Shown: positions 18,238-27,073 of the stretch, piece by piece
How the letters are laid out: the number at the start of each line of letters is the position of its first letter
How positions within the stretch are numbered: position 1 is the first letter of the stretch
Assembly: GCF_002382885.1 (NCBI RefSeq)
Contig: NZ_NWVL01000006.1
Span: 62,001-126,000 of the forward strand
DNA length: 64,000 nt
Direction: 5' to 3'
Origin: Streptomyces sp. WZ.A104
GTDB taxonomy: Bacteria > Actinomycetota > Actinomycetes > Streptomycetales > Streptomycetaceae
The notes under the pieces: generated by a model
The model's database searches: none
Seen by the model: only the letters and a program-made list of their open reading frames with translations
Told to the model about the DNA's origin: nothing
Made by a program: the position numbers and the translations under genes

Positions 18238-18864
18238 ATGAGCAGGCACGCCACTGCGTACGTGAACAGTCTCGGCATCACCGACGCGACCGTCCGTACC
18301 GTTCTGCAGGTGCTGGCCGAGCGCACGGACGCACCAGGGGACCCCCGCCGTCCCGACGACATCCCCGACATCATGGGCGTGCACCTTCAGAACTCTGACC
18401 TCCCCGCGCTCGCCGTCCGGGCCGGGCTCGACCCGGAGGAGTTCCGCGAGCAGCTGCGCGCCTTGAAGCAGCACGTGAAGATGGACGTCCTGGAGCACTC
18501 CGACGGCCTGTGGGAAATCGTCTACGGGCCGTCGTACACCCGCCCGCCCAAGCCGCGGCCCGCTGAGCCCGACCTGACCCGCGGCGGCCCGCACCCGTTC
18601 TGGCTCCCCGGCTGGGAGAAGTACAGCACCTGGGGCTACGAGCAGGACCCGAGCGGACACCAGCACCTATACGCGCAGCTGATCCCCAACCAGGACGGCC
18701 CGGACGCGGAACCCCGGATCTGGATCACCCCGCCTGGGCACACCGTGCAGACTGTCGACGAGCTGGCCGAGGTCATCGCCGAGTCCATCGCGCCCTACGA
18801 GCCGGTCAGGATGCCCGGCGTGCTGATCAAGCGGTGGTTGACTCGCCCGCCCCTGACTGGCTGA
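18238..18864 (+). CDS. Hypothetical protein
   Basis: The protein has 208 residues from ATG 18238, which has TTGGGGAGGA upstream; an ATG 18 bases earlier is also in frame. The N-terminal part (~1-80) is helical and could be a winged-helix-like domain (ITDATVRTVLQVLAERT, LDPEEFREQLRALKQHVKMD). The middle is proline-rich (PPKPRPAEPD). The C-terminal part contains an RIWITPPGHTVQTVDELAEVI segment. No family was recognised. It stands alone between the lipoprotein and a broken cofE-like gene. Confidence 0.6.
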   Translation: MSRHATAYVNSLGITDATVRTVLQVLAERTDAPGDPRRPDDIPDIMGVHLQNSDLPALAVRAGLDPEEFREQLRALKQHVKMDVLEHSDGLWEIVYGPSYTRPPKPRPAEPDLTRGGPHPFWLPGWEKYSTWGYEQDPSGHQHLYAQLIPNQDGPDAEPRIWITPPGHTVQTVDELAEVIAESIAPYEPVRMPGVLIKRWLTRPPLTG

Positions 18865-18891
18865 GTGGCGTCGCCTCATTAGTTCCACCGA

Positions 18892-19269
18892 CACGCGTCT
18901 GTGCCGGTCGAGTGCCAGTGCTGTCGACCCCAGCCGAGGTGACCTGGTAGCCGAGCGTGTGCCGGGCGATTATCGGTCCGCGTTCCGTGCCCAGAGAGTA
19001 GTCGGTGGAGTGGTCCAGGACGAGATGGACGATGCCTGTCCTGGCGGGCAGTTGGACGGCTTCGGAGCCCGGGATGATGCTGGCCAGGTCGACGTACCGC
19101 TTCTCGACACGACCTTGGAAGGCACTACCACGACGTCTGCGTCCTTCGGCCCGGTGCTGGTGCGGGTGGGAACGGCGGTGATTGTGCCCGCCAGGTCGTC
19201 ACCGGGCTGGAGCTCAGGGGAGGGTTCCAGAGCGACGGCGGAGAAGCCGGTGGTCGGGGCAGAGCTCAT
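18892..19269 (-). pseudogene. Broken cofE-like gene (F420-0:gamma-glutamyl ligase)
   Basis: From ATG 19269 the frame matches the intact CofE-like gene at 34519-35247: SSAPTTGFSAVALEP versus TAAPTSGFSAFALEP, then PELQPGDDLAGTI in both and VVVPSKVVS versus VVVASKVVS. Around 19095-19105 seven bases present in the intact gene (coding the Ile-Ala-Glu region) are missing. After this the homology continues in another frame (EKRYVDLAS..., TERGPIIARHTLGYQVTSAG) until about 18895, where similarity ends. The gene is thus frameshifted and lacks its 3' half. It is a dead paralogue, evidence of past duplication or recombination within this region. Confidence 0.8.
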
Positions 19270-19378
19270 CGGCGGACTCCTGCGGAGTGACGGACCGGTG
19301 GCGTACGAGTAGGACACGCGGGGGCGTGGTGGGTGGTGAAGCTGCGCCTAGCGCGGCTCCCCTTGGGTGAGACCGCTC

Positions 19379-20590
19379 TTACTCGCCCGGACTGCCCTTT
19401 GTTGCCCATGCCGGAGATGATGTTGCCCCTCCGTCGAGTGTCGGCGCGACGAACGGCGCGGAGAGCGTGGTGAGGAACTCCCTGTTCGCCTCGTGGTTGT
19501 GGCCCAGGCGTACTGCGTGTCGTGGCAGCCGGTTCAGGTATTGAAGGACCGCGGACTGGGCGTTGGGCATGCCGGCGTTGCTGCCGTTATGGAAGCCGAA
19601 CAGGTCGGGGTACCGCTCTGTGTCAGAGGCGACGAAGACTTCGGCTGTGACGTGTGCGTCGCGGCTGGTGTCGATGCCGGCCGGAGCCGTGAGGGACGGG
19701 GTGATGCGGGGGAGGAGGACGGCCGTCGCGGTTCCGGAGGTAGCAAGGGGCAGGCCGAGCCACCGCGTGAGTTGTTCGGGCCAGATGTGCGCCTTGAGCT
19801 CCCGCCCGGACTCGGATCTCAGAGGCGTGACCTGTCCGTTGACGAGGGCGTCCGTGACGCGCTGGTCCTGGGTGGGGTGGGGTGGTTCACCGGTCCGTAG
19901 GTGATGACCGGCTGCGGTGGAGAGGGAGAGGGCCTTGAGGAGTCCGAGGCCGATGGCGGCCGCGGAGGGCCACGGCAGAAGTCGGAGCGTGCCGTCGGGT
20001 TGGGGGCGGGCGAAGCAGCAGTCGTTGGCCAGCAGTGCGGTGCCCTGGGTGGCCAGGGTGAGAGCGGTGGTGGTCTTGCCCGCGCCGGAGTCGCCGAGTG
20101 CCAGGAGCGTCCGCCCGCCCGGGAAGGTGACGGCGGAGGCGTGGAGCAGGACCCATCCGTCGGCGATGAGCTGGGCCCGCATCATCTCGCGAGCGAAGCG
20201 GGTGGTCGCGGTGGCCAGCCGTGTCGGCCGACCGGGGCGGGAGGAGGCTGTCAGGTCCTCACGGCTGGTGATCGCAAGGTGCTGCTCTGCGGGGTTGTAG
20301 TGGTAGCCGAGTGCCGGGTCGGACAGGGTCTGCGCGGTCACGGTGCCGTCGGGGTGGCGGGTGTAGCCGATGCTTTCACGGGCGAAGACGGCGTGCTGGG
20401 AGTGAGCGAGGGGGGCGGGCGCCTGGTGGTCTGCGTCGGTGGCGGTGACCGTCGGCCCCTCGGCGCTGGTTGAGGGGCTTGCCCGCCAGTAGGGACCGAA
20501 GTACCGGGCTGCCCAGTCGGTGACGGAAGCACTGTTGGAACGGACCCTGACGGTTCGTCGGCCTGCCGCGAGCGTGAGGGTGTGCGTCAT
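19379..20590 (-). CDS. HPr-kinase-like ATP-dependent kinase (HprK-related), third copy
   Basis: The protein has 403 residues, starting with ATG 20590. An N-terminal ~125-residue region precedes the kinase domain, which begins with DGWVLLHASAV (the HxSxV element, H150). Walker A is GDSGAGKTT at 166-174, and ANDCCF follows as the acidic strand. Then comes a long beta/alpha C-terminal part. This matches HprK-related proteins, which share the HPr kinase fold but sit in biosynthetic operons and probably phosphorylate small molecules or peptides. It is the last gene of the seven-gene operon. Two further relatives lie at its start. Confidence 0.8.
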   Translation of the reverse strand: MTHTLTLAAGRRTVRVRSNSASVTDWAARYFGPYWRASPSTSAEGPTVTATDADHQAPAPLAHSQHAVFARESIGYTRHPDGTVTAQTLSDPALGYHYNPAEQHLAITSREDLTASSRPGRPTRLATATTRFAREMMRAQLIADGWVLLHASAVTFPGGRTLLALGDSGAGKTTTALTLATQGTALLANDCCFARPQPDGTLRLLPWPSAAAIGLGLLKALSLSTAAGHHLRTGEPPHPTQDQRVTDALVNGQVTPLRSESGRELKAHIWPEQLTRWLGLPLATSGTATAVLLPRITPSLTAPAGIDTSRDAHVTAEVFVASDTERYPDLFGFHNGSNAGMPNAQSAVLQYLNRLPRHAVRLGHNHEANREFLTTLSAPFVAPTLDGGATSSPAWATKGSPGE

Positions 20591-20645
20591 GAGCGGAGCC
20601 CTTCCGGTGGGCCGGCCCCGCAGGGCCGGGGTGAGGGACGCGTGG

Positions 20646-23372
20646 CTACGCGCTTGTCGGGGACTCGGCCTGTGGGCGGTGGGTGCGCGGTGCCCTCTCA
20701 CGCAGGACGTCGGCCAGCCGGGCGATGTGCCGCAAGGGGGCGAGGTCGGGCGGCGGCAGAGGTGTGTCGTCGAACAGGACCGTGGCGGCATGGCGGACGG
20801 AGGTGTCCAGCGGGGAGTCGGTGAGGACTTCGTCGTGCAGGAGGGCGCCGTCGCGTACGGCGGTGAGGCGGTGGTGGTTGCGTTCCAACTGCCAGCCGCC
20901 GGGCGCGGTGACGGGTTCGAGGTGCAGGGTGAACCGGGTCCGTCCCGCGTGGACGGTGACGTGCCGGTAGCGGTCGTCGGCGGCACGCAGTCCCTGGCGC
21001 CAGGGCGGTCGGGGCGCGGGCGCGGTGTCCTCGGCCTGGCCCGGGCCCAGGATGGAGGAGGTGAGCTCCAACTGGAGCCCCGTCCCGGTGCCGGGCTGGG
21101 GCAGGTGGGTGCGTTCGGTCAGGGCGGCGACGAAAAGGCCCGGGTCGTACGTCGGTGCGGTCGTGGTGGTGGCCGGGTCGGAGGCGAGGTAGTTCTCCCA
21201 CGCGGGCGTGGGCAGGATGCCGCGCACCACGGCGAGCATATGGAGCCACTCGTAGCCGAGGACGCCGTAGTCGCGGTCGATGAAGCGGCCCGAGGTGCTG
21301 TCGGGGCGGCGGTCCTTGGTGAAGAGCACCGACACCTTCTGGATGGGCGCGTCGGGCTCGAGCGTGGCGATGAGGTCGGTGAACGCGGGCAGGGTGGTGG
21401 AGTGCCGGTACTGGTCGTTGACGACGATCCGCGCGTCCGGGTGCTCGGCCAGCAGGCGGGTGAAGGCGTCGATCTCGTGCCCGCGGCAGGCCGGTTTCTC
21501 CATCAGGACTCGGGCGGCCGGGTTGTGGGCGAGCACCGCGCGCAGTACGGGAAGGTGTTCGGCGGTGGGGCAGCAGATCGACCACAGGTCGATACCCGCG
21601 GCGACAGCCGGGGACAGCTCGCCGACCTCGTGGGGGAAGGTGCGCACGGCTGCGGGCAGGTCTTGGTGCTTGGGGTCGATGACGGCCGGGGTGGCGCCGA
21701 GGTCGGTGAGGATTGCGGTGTGCAGCCGGCCGGCGACGCCGTAGCCGACGACCGCGGCGCGCCGCAGTCCGGTTACGGCGGCCGGTTTCGCCGGGCGAGG
21801 GGCGGGGACGGTGGTGGGCTGGCGGGGCGCGGGTCTCGGCGCGGCGTACAGGTCGTAGTACGCCTCCCAGAGTCCGGCGGCTGCGATGGCCGTGTCGGCG
21901 GGGGCGGTGTGCAGTCCGGGAGGAACGCGGCCGGGGTCGGCGCACAGCGCTGCGGCGGCGATGAGGGTGCCGGCGCGGTAGGCGTCGTAGCCCTGGTTGG
22001 GGATGGAGTCGGCCTCGAAGAGGTTCATGGAACGGCCGTTGCCCAGCAGGGTGACGGCCTGTCCGTCCGGGAGGTCGAAGCGCATACCGACGCCGGGGAT
22101 GTCGGTCGCGCGGGCGCGGTGGGGGCCTTCGGTCAGGGCGGAGAAGTCCCGGGTGGCGAACGGGGCGAGCAGCGCGCCGTCGGGCAGATGAGGAAGGTCG
22201 TCCGGGGTGAGGGCGAGTTCGCCGGAGGTGCCGATGACGAGGAACGGTGTGGTGGAGGCCAGAGCGTCAGCGGCGGTGCGGTAGGTGGTGAAGCCGTCCT
22301 CGGTGGCGTCGATGAGGGCCGGCAGGTCGGTGTCGACGACATCGACGCGGCACCCCAGCGCCCGCAGCTGGGCGGCGAGCCGGGAGCCGAGCGTGCCGTA
22401 GCCGAGCAGGAGGACCTGGCGGCCGATCATCTTGCGGTCCGTCAGCAGGGCGCGCAGGCGGCGCAGACACGAGTCGGCGATCTCGCGGTAGCCGAGGCGG
22501 GTCTTGACCTGGGAGCGGGCCAGGTTGAGGACGGGGATGGCCAAGGGGCCGGCTGCGGCAATGCGCTTGATGCCGCTGACGGTCAGCTCGAGTGCGGCAT
22601 CCACACGGCGCGGGGCGCCGGCCGCGCCGTAGCCGCGGGCGAGCAGGCCTCCGTCGTCGACGACCAGGACCCGTCGGCGCGCCGTGTGGGCGGCGTCGAG
22701 GAACGCGTCGACTTCGGCTTGGACCCGGGCGAGGTCGGTGTGGTGCGCGGCCGGGTCGTTGACGGCGCTGTTGTCCAGGACGTCGCTGCGGTAGCCGCGC
22801 GCCAGGAAGGTGGCATGGACCCGCTGCCTGTTCCAGGTGCGGTCCCCTTTGTCCAGGGTGAAGATCCACTCGGCGGGGATGCCGGCCCGTTCCATCGCCA
22901 GGACGAAGCCGGTGCTGTGTTCCAGGTAGTGGTCGCGGAAGAGCAACGCCCAGCCGTCGAACGCCTGCTGCGGAGTAGTGCTGTAGCGCTCCAGCAGCGG
23001 CATGGCGGCGCGGATGCCGTCCAGCTCGCTGTCGGTGTAGGGCAGGGCGCGCGCGGACAGGGCGTCATGGAGTTCGGCGGCGAGCCGGCCGGCGCCGGGG
23101 GCGGGATCGATCAGGATGTCCACGGCGGCCGGAGCAGGGATCTGAAAGCCCAGCGTGCGCGGCGCCTGGGGCGGCAGCGTCTTCCACCGCACCGTCACCA
23201 GAGGGCCCGAGTCGGGGTTGGTGAGGTGGATCGTGCCGGGGCCCGCCTGGTCGCACTGGAGCTGATGGCGTCCGGCGACCGCGGTCGCGGTGGCGATCAC
23301 CTCGTCGGAGCCGACCGGCCCGCGCAGGACCGTCCAGTCACCCTCAGCCACTGGTAAGACTGTCATGGACAT
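20646..23372 (-). CDS. Fusion: S-adenosylhomocysteine-hydrolase-like domain plus Gfo/Idh/MocA oxidoreductase
   Basis: The protein has 908 residues. After ~110 residues of unknown type comes an adenosylhomocysteinase-like half: VVDDGG at ~237, TVSGIKRI, VLNLARSQVKTRLGYRE (compare the NAD-linked VNDSxxKxxxDNxYGxxES of the enzyme) and the NAD motif LLLGYGTLGSRLA at ~321-333. A second half starts at ~538 with AAVVGYGVAGRLHTAIL (Rossmann) and has LMEKPACRGHEI (the EKP motif of Gfo/Idh/MocA) and VNDQYRHSTTLPAF. The start at 23372 follows GGGAGG. The two nucleotide-binding oxidoreductase units in one chain suggest coupled redox chemistry on a cyclitol- or nucleoside-like substrate (inference). I know no described enzyme of this architecture. 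Confidence 0.78.
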   Translation of the reverse strand: MSMTVLPVAEGDWTVLRGPVGSDEVIATATAVAGRHQLQCDQAGPGTIHLTNPDSGPLVTVRWKTLPPQAPRTLGFQIPAPAAVDILIDPAPGAGRLAAELHDALSARALPYTDSELDGIRAAMPLLERYSTTPQQAFDGWALLFRDHYLEHSTGFVLAMERAGIPAEWIFTLDKGDRTWNRQRVHATFLARGYRSDVLDNSAVNDPAAHHTDLARVQAEVDAFLDAAHTARRRVLVVDDGGLLARGYGAAGAPRRVDAALELTVSGIKRIAAAGPLAIPVLNLARSQVKTRLGYREIADSCLRRLRALLTDRKMIGRQVLLLGYGTLGSRLAAQLRALGCRVDVVDTDLPALIDATEDGFTTYRTAADALASTTPFLVIGTSGELALTPDDLPHLPDGALLAPFATRDFSALTEGPHRARATDIPGVGMRFDLPDGQAVTLLGNGRSMNLFEADSIPNQGYDAYRAGTLIAAAALCADPGRVPPGLHTAPADTAIAAAGLWEAYYDLYAAPRPAPRQPTTVPAPRPAKPAAVTGLRRAAVVGYGVAGRLHTAILTDLGATPAVIDPKHQDLPAAVRTFPHEVGELSPAVAAGIDLWSICCPTAEHLPVLRAVLAHNPAARVLMEKPACRGHEIDAFTRLLAEHPDARIVVNDQYRHSTTLPAFTDLIATLEPDAPIQKVSVLFTKDRRPDSTSGRFIDRDYGVLGYEWLHMLAVVRGILPTPAWENYLASDPATTTTAPTYDPGLFVAALTERTHLPQPGTGTGLQLELTSSILGPGQAEDTAPAPRPPWRQGLRAADDRYRHVTVHAGRTRFTLHLEPVTAPGGWQLERNHHRLTAVRDGALLHDEVLTDSPLDTSVRHAATVLFDDTPLPPPDLAPLRHIARLADVLRERAPRTHRPQAESPTSA

Positions 23373-23410
23373 CACACCCTCCCCGTCCCTGTGGCGCCGG
23401 TCGAGAGCCG

Positions 23411-24448
23411 TCAGCGGCTGCGGGACACCTGGGCGAGTTCGGTTTCGACGTCGGCCAGGTTCTCCAGCAGCCGTTGGGCGGCCGCGTGCCGCAGCAGCCA
23501 GAACTGGTCCAGGTCGTCCTGGAGCAGACCTGGCTTGAGGTAGTGCTGCTTGACCCCGTACAGGCTGGTCATCAGCTGCAGCAGCGCCACGCGGGCGCAC
23601 GCGGTGACGTCGGCGGCTGGCAGGTGAGGGTTGGTGTCCAGGTAGGCGGCCACGAGGTTCACGCCGGCGGTGATCCAGTCGTCGTTGAGGACGACGGTGC
23701 GCGGGTCGAAGGCGATGCGGCCCAGTTCGTAGGCGACCAGGAACGGGTCCGGGGGAAGGAAGTCCAGCACGGCCGCCAAGGTGTCCCCGTCGAACAGCAG
23801 GTTGACCGCGGAGTAGTCGCCGTGCAGGACCTGGCAGGTCAGCTGGGGAAGGCCGGCCAGGAGCTCGGGGATGCGGTGCAGGACCGCGCGACGCTCGGCC
23901 AGGGTCCGAAGCGCCTCCTCGTCGAAGGCGTCGCGCTGGGCGCGCTCACCGGCGATGCCCAGCAGCTTGACGGTGGTGGCTTCCAGCTTGTCGATGTCCG
24001 GGTGCATCCACTTGTCGAGCTTCGACGACGGCCGCTCCCCGGCCGGGTGATCGGCGAACGCCACATGGATGCGGCCCAGCGCCGCGCCGGCGGCACGCTG
24101 CTGGGCGGGGCTCAGCCCGTCGTCGACGACCGTGCCGGACACCCACTCCCACACGGAGACCGCGACTCGGTCCTGCTGGACGATGCTGCGCCCGTCGGTC
24201 GAGCGCCGCACCCTGGCGACCGGCACCTGGTGCGTGCCGGCCAGGGCGGCCTGGTCGACCGCCTCCTGCTCGGCCGCCAGGTCCGCGCCGTCCTGGTACT
24301 GCTTGACGAACAGCACCTCATCCCCGGCCTGGGCGCGGTAGTTGACGGTGACCTGGCCGATCGGCAGCCGCTCAAGGGCCACGGCAGGCAAGGCGTAGGC
24401 GCCCGCGAGGACCGAGGCGAGATCAGCGTGTGCGTCCGGGTCCAACAC
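23411..24448 (-). CDS. APH-family phosphotransferase (small-molecule kinase)
   Basis: The protein has 345 residues from a GTG with an ideal AAGGAGGGG site. The eukaryote-like kinase fold of the APH/homoserine-kinase-II family is shown by VLFVKQYQ (the ATP-anchoring Lys), the catalytic loop VLHGDYSAVNLLF (HGDxxxxN) and VLDFLPPDP (DFG-like Asp). It should phosphorylate a hydroxyl group of a small molecule. Lying between the TIM-barrel gene and the SAHH-Gfo fusion, it is likely one step of the same pathway, or resistance to its product. Confidence 0.85.
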   Translation of the reverse strand: MLDPDAHADLASVLAGAYALPAVALERLPIGQVTVNYRAQAGDEVLFVKQYQDGADLAAEQEAVDQAALAGTHQVPVARVRRSTDGRSIVQQDRVAVSVWEWVSGTVVDDGLSPAQQRAAGAALGRIHVAFADHPAGERPSSKLDKWMHPDIDKLEATTVKLLGIAGERAQRDAFDEEALRTLAERRAVLHRIPELLAGLPQLTCQVLHGDYSAVNLLFDGDTLAAVLDFLPPDPFLVAYELGRIAFDPRTVVLNDDWITAGVNLVAAYLDTNPHLPAADVTACARVALLQLMTSLYGVKQHYLKPGLLQDDLDQFWLLRHAAAQRLLENLADVETELAQVSRSR

Positions 24449-24486
24449 GACCCCTCCTTGTGACCTGTCGTGACAAGGGGGACACT

Positions 24487-25287
24487 CTATGGCCTCGCCG
24501 GAGTGGTGGAACCATATTCGGCCCACCACCGGCAGGCGGACCGGTACCGCTCCAGGCACGCCCGTGTCGTGCGGGGCCGGCCGGTCCACTCCACGGCGAC
24601 CTCGATGTCCCGCCCGCCCGCGATCTGTCGCGCGGCCTGCGCCGCGACCATCCTGTGGCCCGCCGTGTGAAGGCCGGAGCCGTCGTCGGACAGATGCACG
24701 ACCCGGGCGAACGCGAGCAGCCGATGCAGCGCCTCGTCCGCGCCTTGGCCTGCGGACGGTACGGCAGCGGCCAGTTGCGCGGTATCGGCCAGCAGCCGCA
24801 GGCGGGGCCATCGCTCCAGCAGCACCTCCAGAGCGTCCAGCGCGGCGGGCTCGAGCCAGCCGGGATCGTGGAGCTCGACCAGCAGCGGGAGTTCGACCTC
24901 CGGCAGCCCGCCACCGTACATGGCCTGAAACAACTGGCCCCGCGGCACGGTGCGGCCCAGCAGCCGCACCCATCCGGCGCCCAGCACCGCCGCGGCGACA
25001 GCGAGCTGCTCCAGCTCCACCCGGGCGCGGTCCCAGGCGCTCTCGTCGGCGGCGAACAGGTCGGCCAGGTCCAGATCCGCGGTCACACCGGTGACCGGCG
25101 AGAACTGCCGTGCGCACTCGCGCCAGGACTTCAGGGTCGCCCGCTCCTGCCGGGCCAGGTCGTATCCGCGCGGCCCGCCCCGCAGATGCACGAACGGAAT
25201 CCCCTGGGACGCCGTCCACTCCAGCAGTTCGGGCACCCCGAGGCCGCGCACACCGATGCTGTAGAGGCCGACGCCGATCTCTGTCAC
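24487..25287 (-). CDS. Sugar-phosphate isomerase/epimerase-like TIM barrel
   Basis: The protein has 266 residues from a GTG that overlaps the end of the MDR gene. The AP-endonuclease-2/xylose-isomerase-like TIM-barrel pattern is visible: GVGLYSIGVRGLGVPELLEW at the start, VTADLDLADLF, LLVELHDPGWLEP (metal-site Glu/His/Asp), LRLLADTAQL (Asp), VVHLSDDG (His/Asp) and a final Glu (VAVEWTG). Such proteins isomerise or dehydrate sugars and inositols (for example IolE-like). The substrate is unknown. Confidence 0.78.
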   Translation of the reverse strand: MTEIGVGLYSIGVRGLGVPELLEWTASQGIPFVHLRGGPRGYDLARQERATLKSWRECARQFSPVTGVTADLDLADLFAADESAWDRARVELEQLAVAAAVLGAGWVRLLGRTVPRGQLFQAMYGGGLPEVELPLLVELHDPGWLEPAALDALEVLLERWPRLRLLADTAQLAAAVPSAGQGADEALHRLLAFARVVHLSDDGSGLHTAGHRMVAAQAARQIAGGRDIEVAVEWTGRPRTTRACLERYRSACRWWAEYGSTTPARP

Positions 25288-26174
25288 GAGGTCCTCCAGT
25301 CCAGCAGCACGACGGGCTCGGCCGGGCGGCTGGGCGCGTCCAGCACAGCGAACAGTTCCGGCGCGCACACTCCGGGAACCGTCCGGCACCACGGGCCTAC
25401 CAGGGCCGGATCGAGATGCTCGACCAGCCAGGACGCCACGGTGGTGTAAGCCGCCTGGTAGGCGCCGGGGGCCGCGGGCGCAAGTTCGTGCATGCCCACC
25501 ACCGTCCACCCGCCCCGGTGCACCTCCAGCGCCCCGAGCGCGTCGCCGGCCTTGGGTGTGCCCAGCAGTCCGAGGACTCCGCCGGGTGCGGTCAGGGCGG
25601 CCGCGCGCCGGGCATCGCCGGTCGTGTCGATGACCAGGTGGCCTCGCCCTGCCGTGTCCGGCGGCTCGCACGTGACCCCGGGGGCCCGGCCGATGGGCGC
25701 CTTGCTGCGCGAGGTCACCACCCGGATCCTGGTGGCGCCGCGGCGGTGCAGTTCCAGTACGCAGCCCAAAGCGACCGGGCCGGAGCCGACGACAAGGGCG
25801 CCGTTCACGGCGACAGCCGGTACGCGGTCCAGGCCCAGGCAGGCCATCTGCCCAAACCGGGCCAGTGCGGCAAGGCTCGGCGGCGTACCCGCGGGGGCCG
25901 TGACGGCACCCGGACACGCCGGGTCGAAGGCGGCTCCGTGCGGTACCGGGGCCACCAGCCATCCCGCGGCCTCGTCCGTACGCCCGAGCGTCATATATCC
26001 GGCCTCGCGGTCCGCGCCGGCCAGATGCCGGCGCTCGGTTCCCGGGCTGAGGACGCTGAACTGCCCCGCCACCATGCCCGGCCCGGGACCTACCGCCGGC
26101 AGCAGCCGCGCCTGGCCGCGACCGACGCGCACCCGGGCTCCCGCGTACCGGCGCACCCCTTCCTGCCCCCTCAT
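25284..26174 (-). CDS. Medium-chain dehydrogenase/reductase-like protein, short form
   Basis: The protein has 296 residues, shorter than the usual ~340-350. The N-terminal part keeps the MDR-like VLSPGTERRHLAG. The middle has the Rossmann strand ALVVGSGPVALGCVLELHRR (GxGxxxxG), then LVIDTTGDARRAAALTAPGG and GVLGLLGTPKAGD, and the C-terminal part returns to the catalytic domain. The Cys/His ligands of the structural zinc are not apparent, so it is either a zinc-free MDR or a degenerate one. Its ATG/TGA overlaps link it to both neighbours in the operon. Confidence 0.75.
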   Translation of the reverse strand: MRGQEGVRRYAGARVRVGRGQARLLPAVGPGPGMVAGQFSVLSPGTERRHLAGADREAGYMTLGRTDEAAGWLVAPVPHGAAFDPACPGAVTAPAGTPPSLAALARFGQMACLGLDRVPAVAVNGALVVGSGPVALGCVLELHRRGATRIRVVTSRSKAPIGRAPGVTCEPPDTAGRGHLVIDTTGDARRAAALTAPGGVLGLLGTPKAGDALGALEVHRGGWTVVGMHELAPAAPGAYQAAYTTVASWLVEHLDPALVGPWCRTVPGVCAPELFAVLDAPSRPAEPVVLLDWRTS

Positions 26175-27073
26175 GAAGAAACCTCCGTGACCGGTACGGG
26201 CATGGCGGCGTGGGCGAGGCGCTCGATCCGGTCCGCTATCGGCTCAGGCGCCCCCCACGCCGCATGGAGGGGAATCGTGCGGGCCAGGGCTCGCACCAGG
26301 GACAGACGCCGGACAGCGGCCTCGTCGTCCTCCAGGAGGCGCAGCACCACCGGGGCGTCGTCGAGCAGTCGCTCCAGCAGATGACCGCTGGCCCGCCACC
26401 ACACGTTGGCAGCCGTGTGACCGTCCAGCACCCCGACCGCCCCTTCACCGGCCGCCGGATCACCATCGACATCGACCAGCACCGCCGCGGCCACCGCACC
26501 CGGCGCAGTTAGCGGAGATTCCCACAGCCCGGGCACGCGGCTCAGGTCCACACGATCCTCTCCGGCCACCGACGGTACGAGGTCAGGGAACCAACGCCGC
26601 GTCGGACCGGGGCGGGCAAGGAACGCCGCCGTGCCGCCCACCACGCGAGGCGACAGGCCCTGGGCCGAGCAGTCCATGAGCGTGACGTCCCCGGCCATCA
26701 CCCGCCAGCCGCGCAGGAACAGCGCCAGCGCGACCAGCGTCTTGCCCGCTCCGTGCCCGCCGAGCAGCACCACCACCCGGCCGTCGGCCGGATGCCGAAG
26801 GGCAACGGCGTGGAGGCACAGCGTTCCATGGGCGAGATGCAGCAGATGCAGATGGGCGTTCAACAGCCGGCGCACATCGCCGACCCGCGCCCCCTGGGGC
26901 AGTCGCACTGCGTCCGTCGACGTATCCGGGCCGGGCCGCAGGCCGTCACGGGGCACACCGGGCAGGTGCGGCGCGATCTCCTCCCACCGGGAGACGAACA
27001 CCGAGTCCGCCCTCACCTCAAGCCCGCGCCCGGCGCTCACCACCTCGTACACCCGTCCCATCGAGATGTTCAC
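26171..27073 (-). CDS. HPr-kinase-like protein, second copy
   Basis: The protein has 300 residues from a GTG overlapping the upstream stop (GTGA). It has GTLCLHAVALRHP (the LHA element), Walker A VVLLGGHGAGKTLVAL (GGHGAGKT at ~105-112) and AGDVTLMD (acidic strand). The C-terminal half is helical. The HxS motif is reduced to His-Ala-Val. It shares the fold with the upstream and downstream HprK-like genes, but the sequences are clearly diverged, so this is not a recent tandem duplication. Confidence 0.75.
   Translation of the reverse strand: MNISMGRVYEVVSAGRGLEVRADSVFVSRWEEIAPHLPGVPRDGLRPGPDTSTDAVRLPQGARVGDVRRLLNAHLHLLHLAHGTLCLHAVALRHPADGRVVVLLGGHGAGKTLVALALFLRGWRVMAGDVTLMDCSAQGLSPRVVGGTAAFLARPGPTRRWFPDLVPSVAGEDRVDLSRVPGLWESPLTAPGAVAAAVLVDVDGDPAAGEGAVGVLDGHTAANVWWRASGHLLERLLDDAPVVLRLLEDDEAAVRRLSLVRALARTIPLHAAWGAPEPIADRIERLAHAAMPVPVTEVSS

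Noticed and set aside
24487..25962. Upstream extension of the TIM-barrel frame to 491 residues
   Set aside because: The extra part lies over the MDR gene in another frame and is Arg/Gly-rich. The GTG at 25287 overlapping the MDR stop is the better start.
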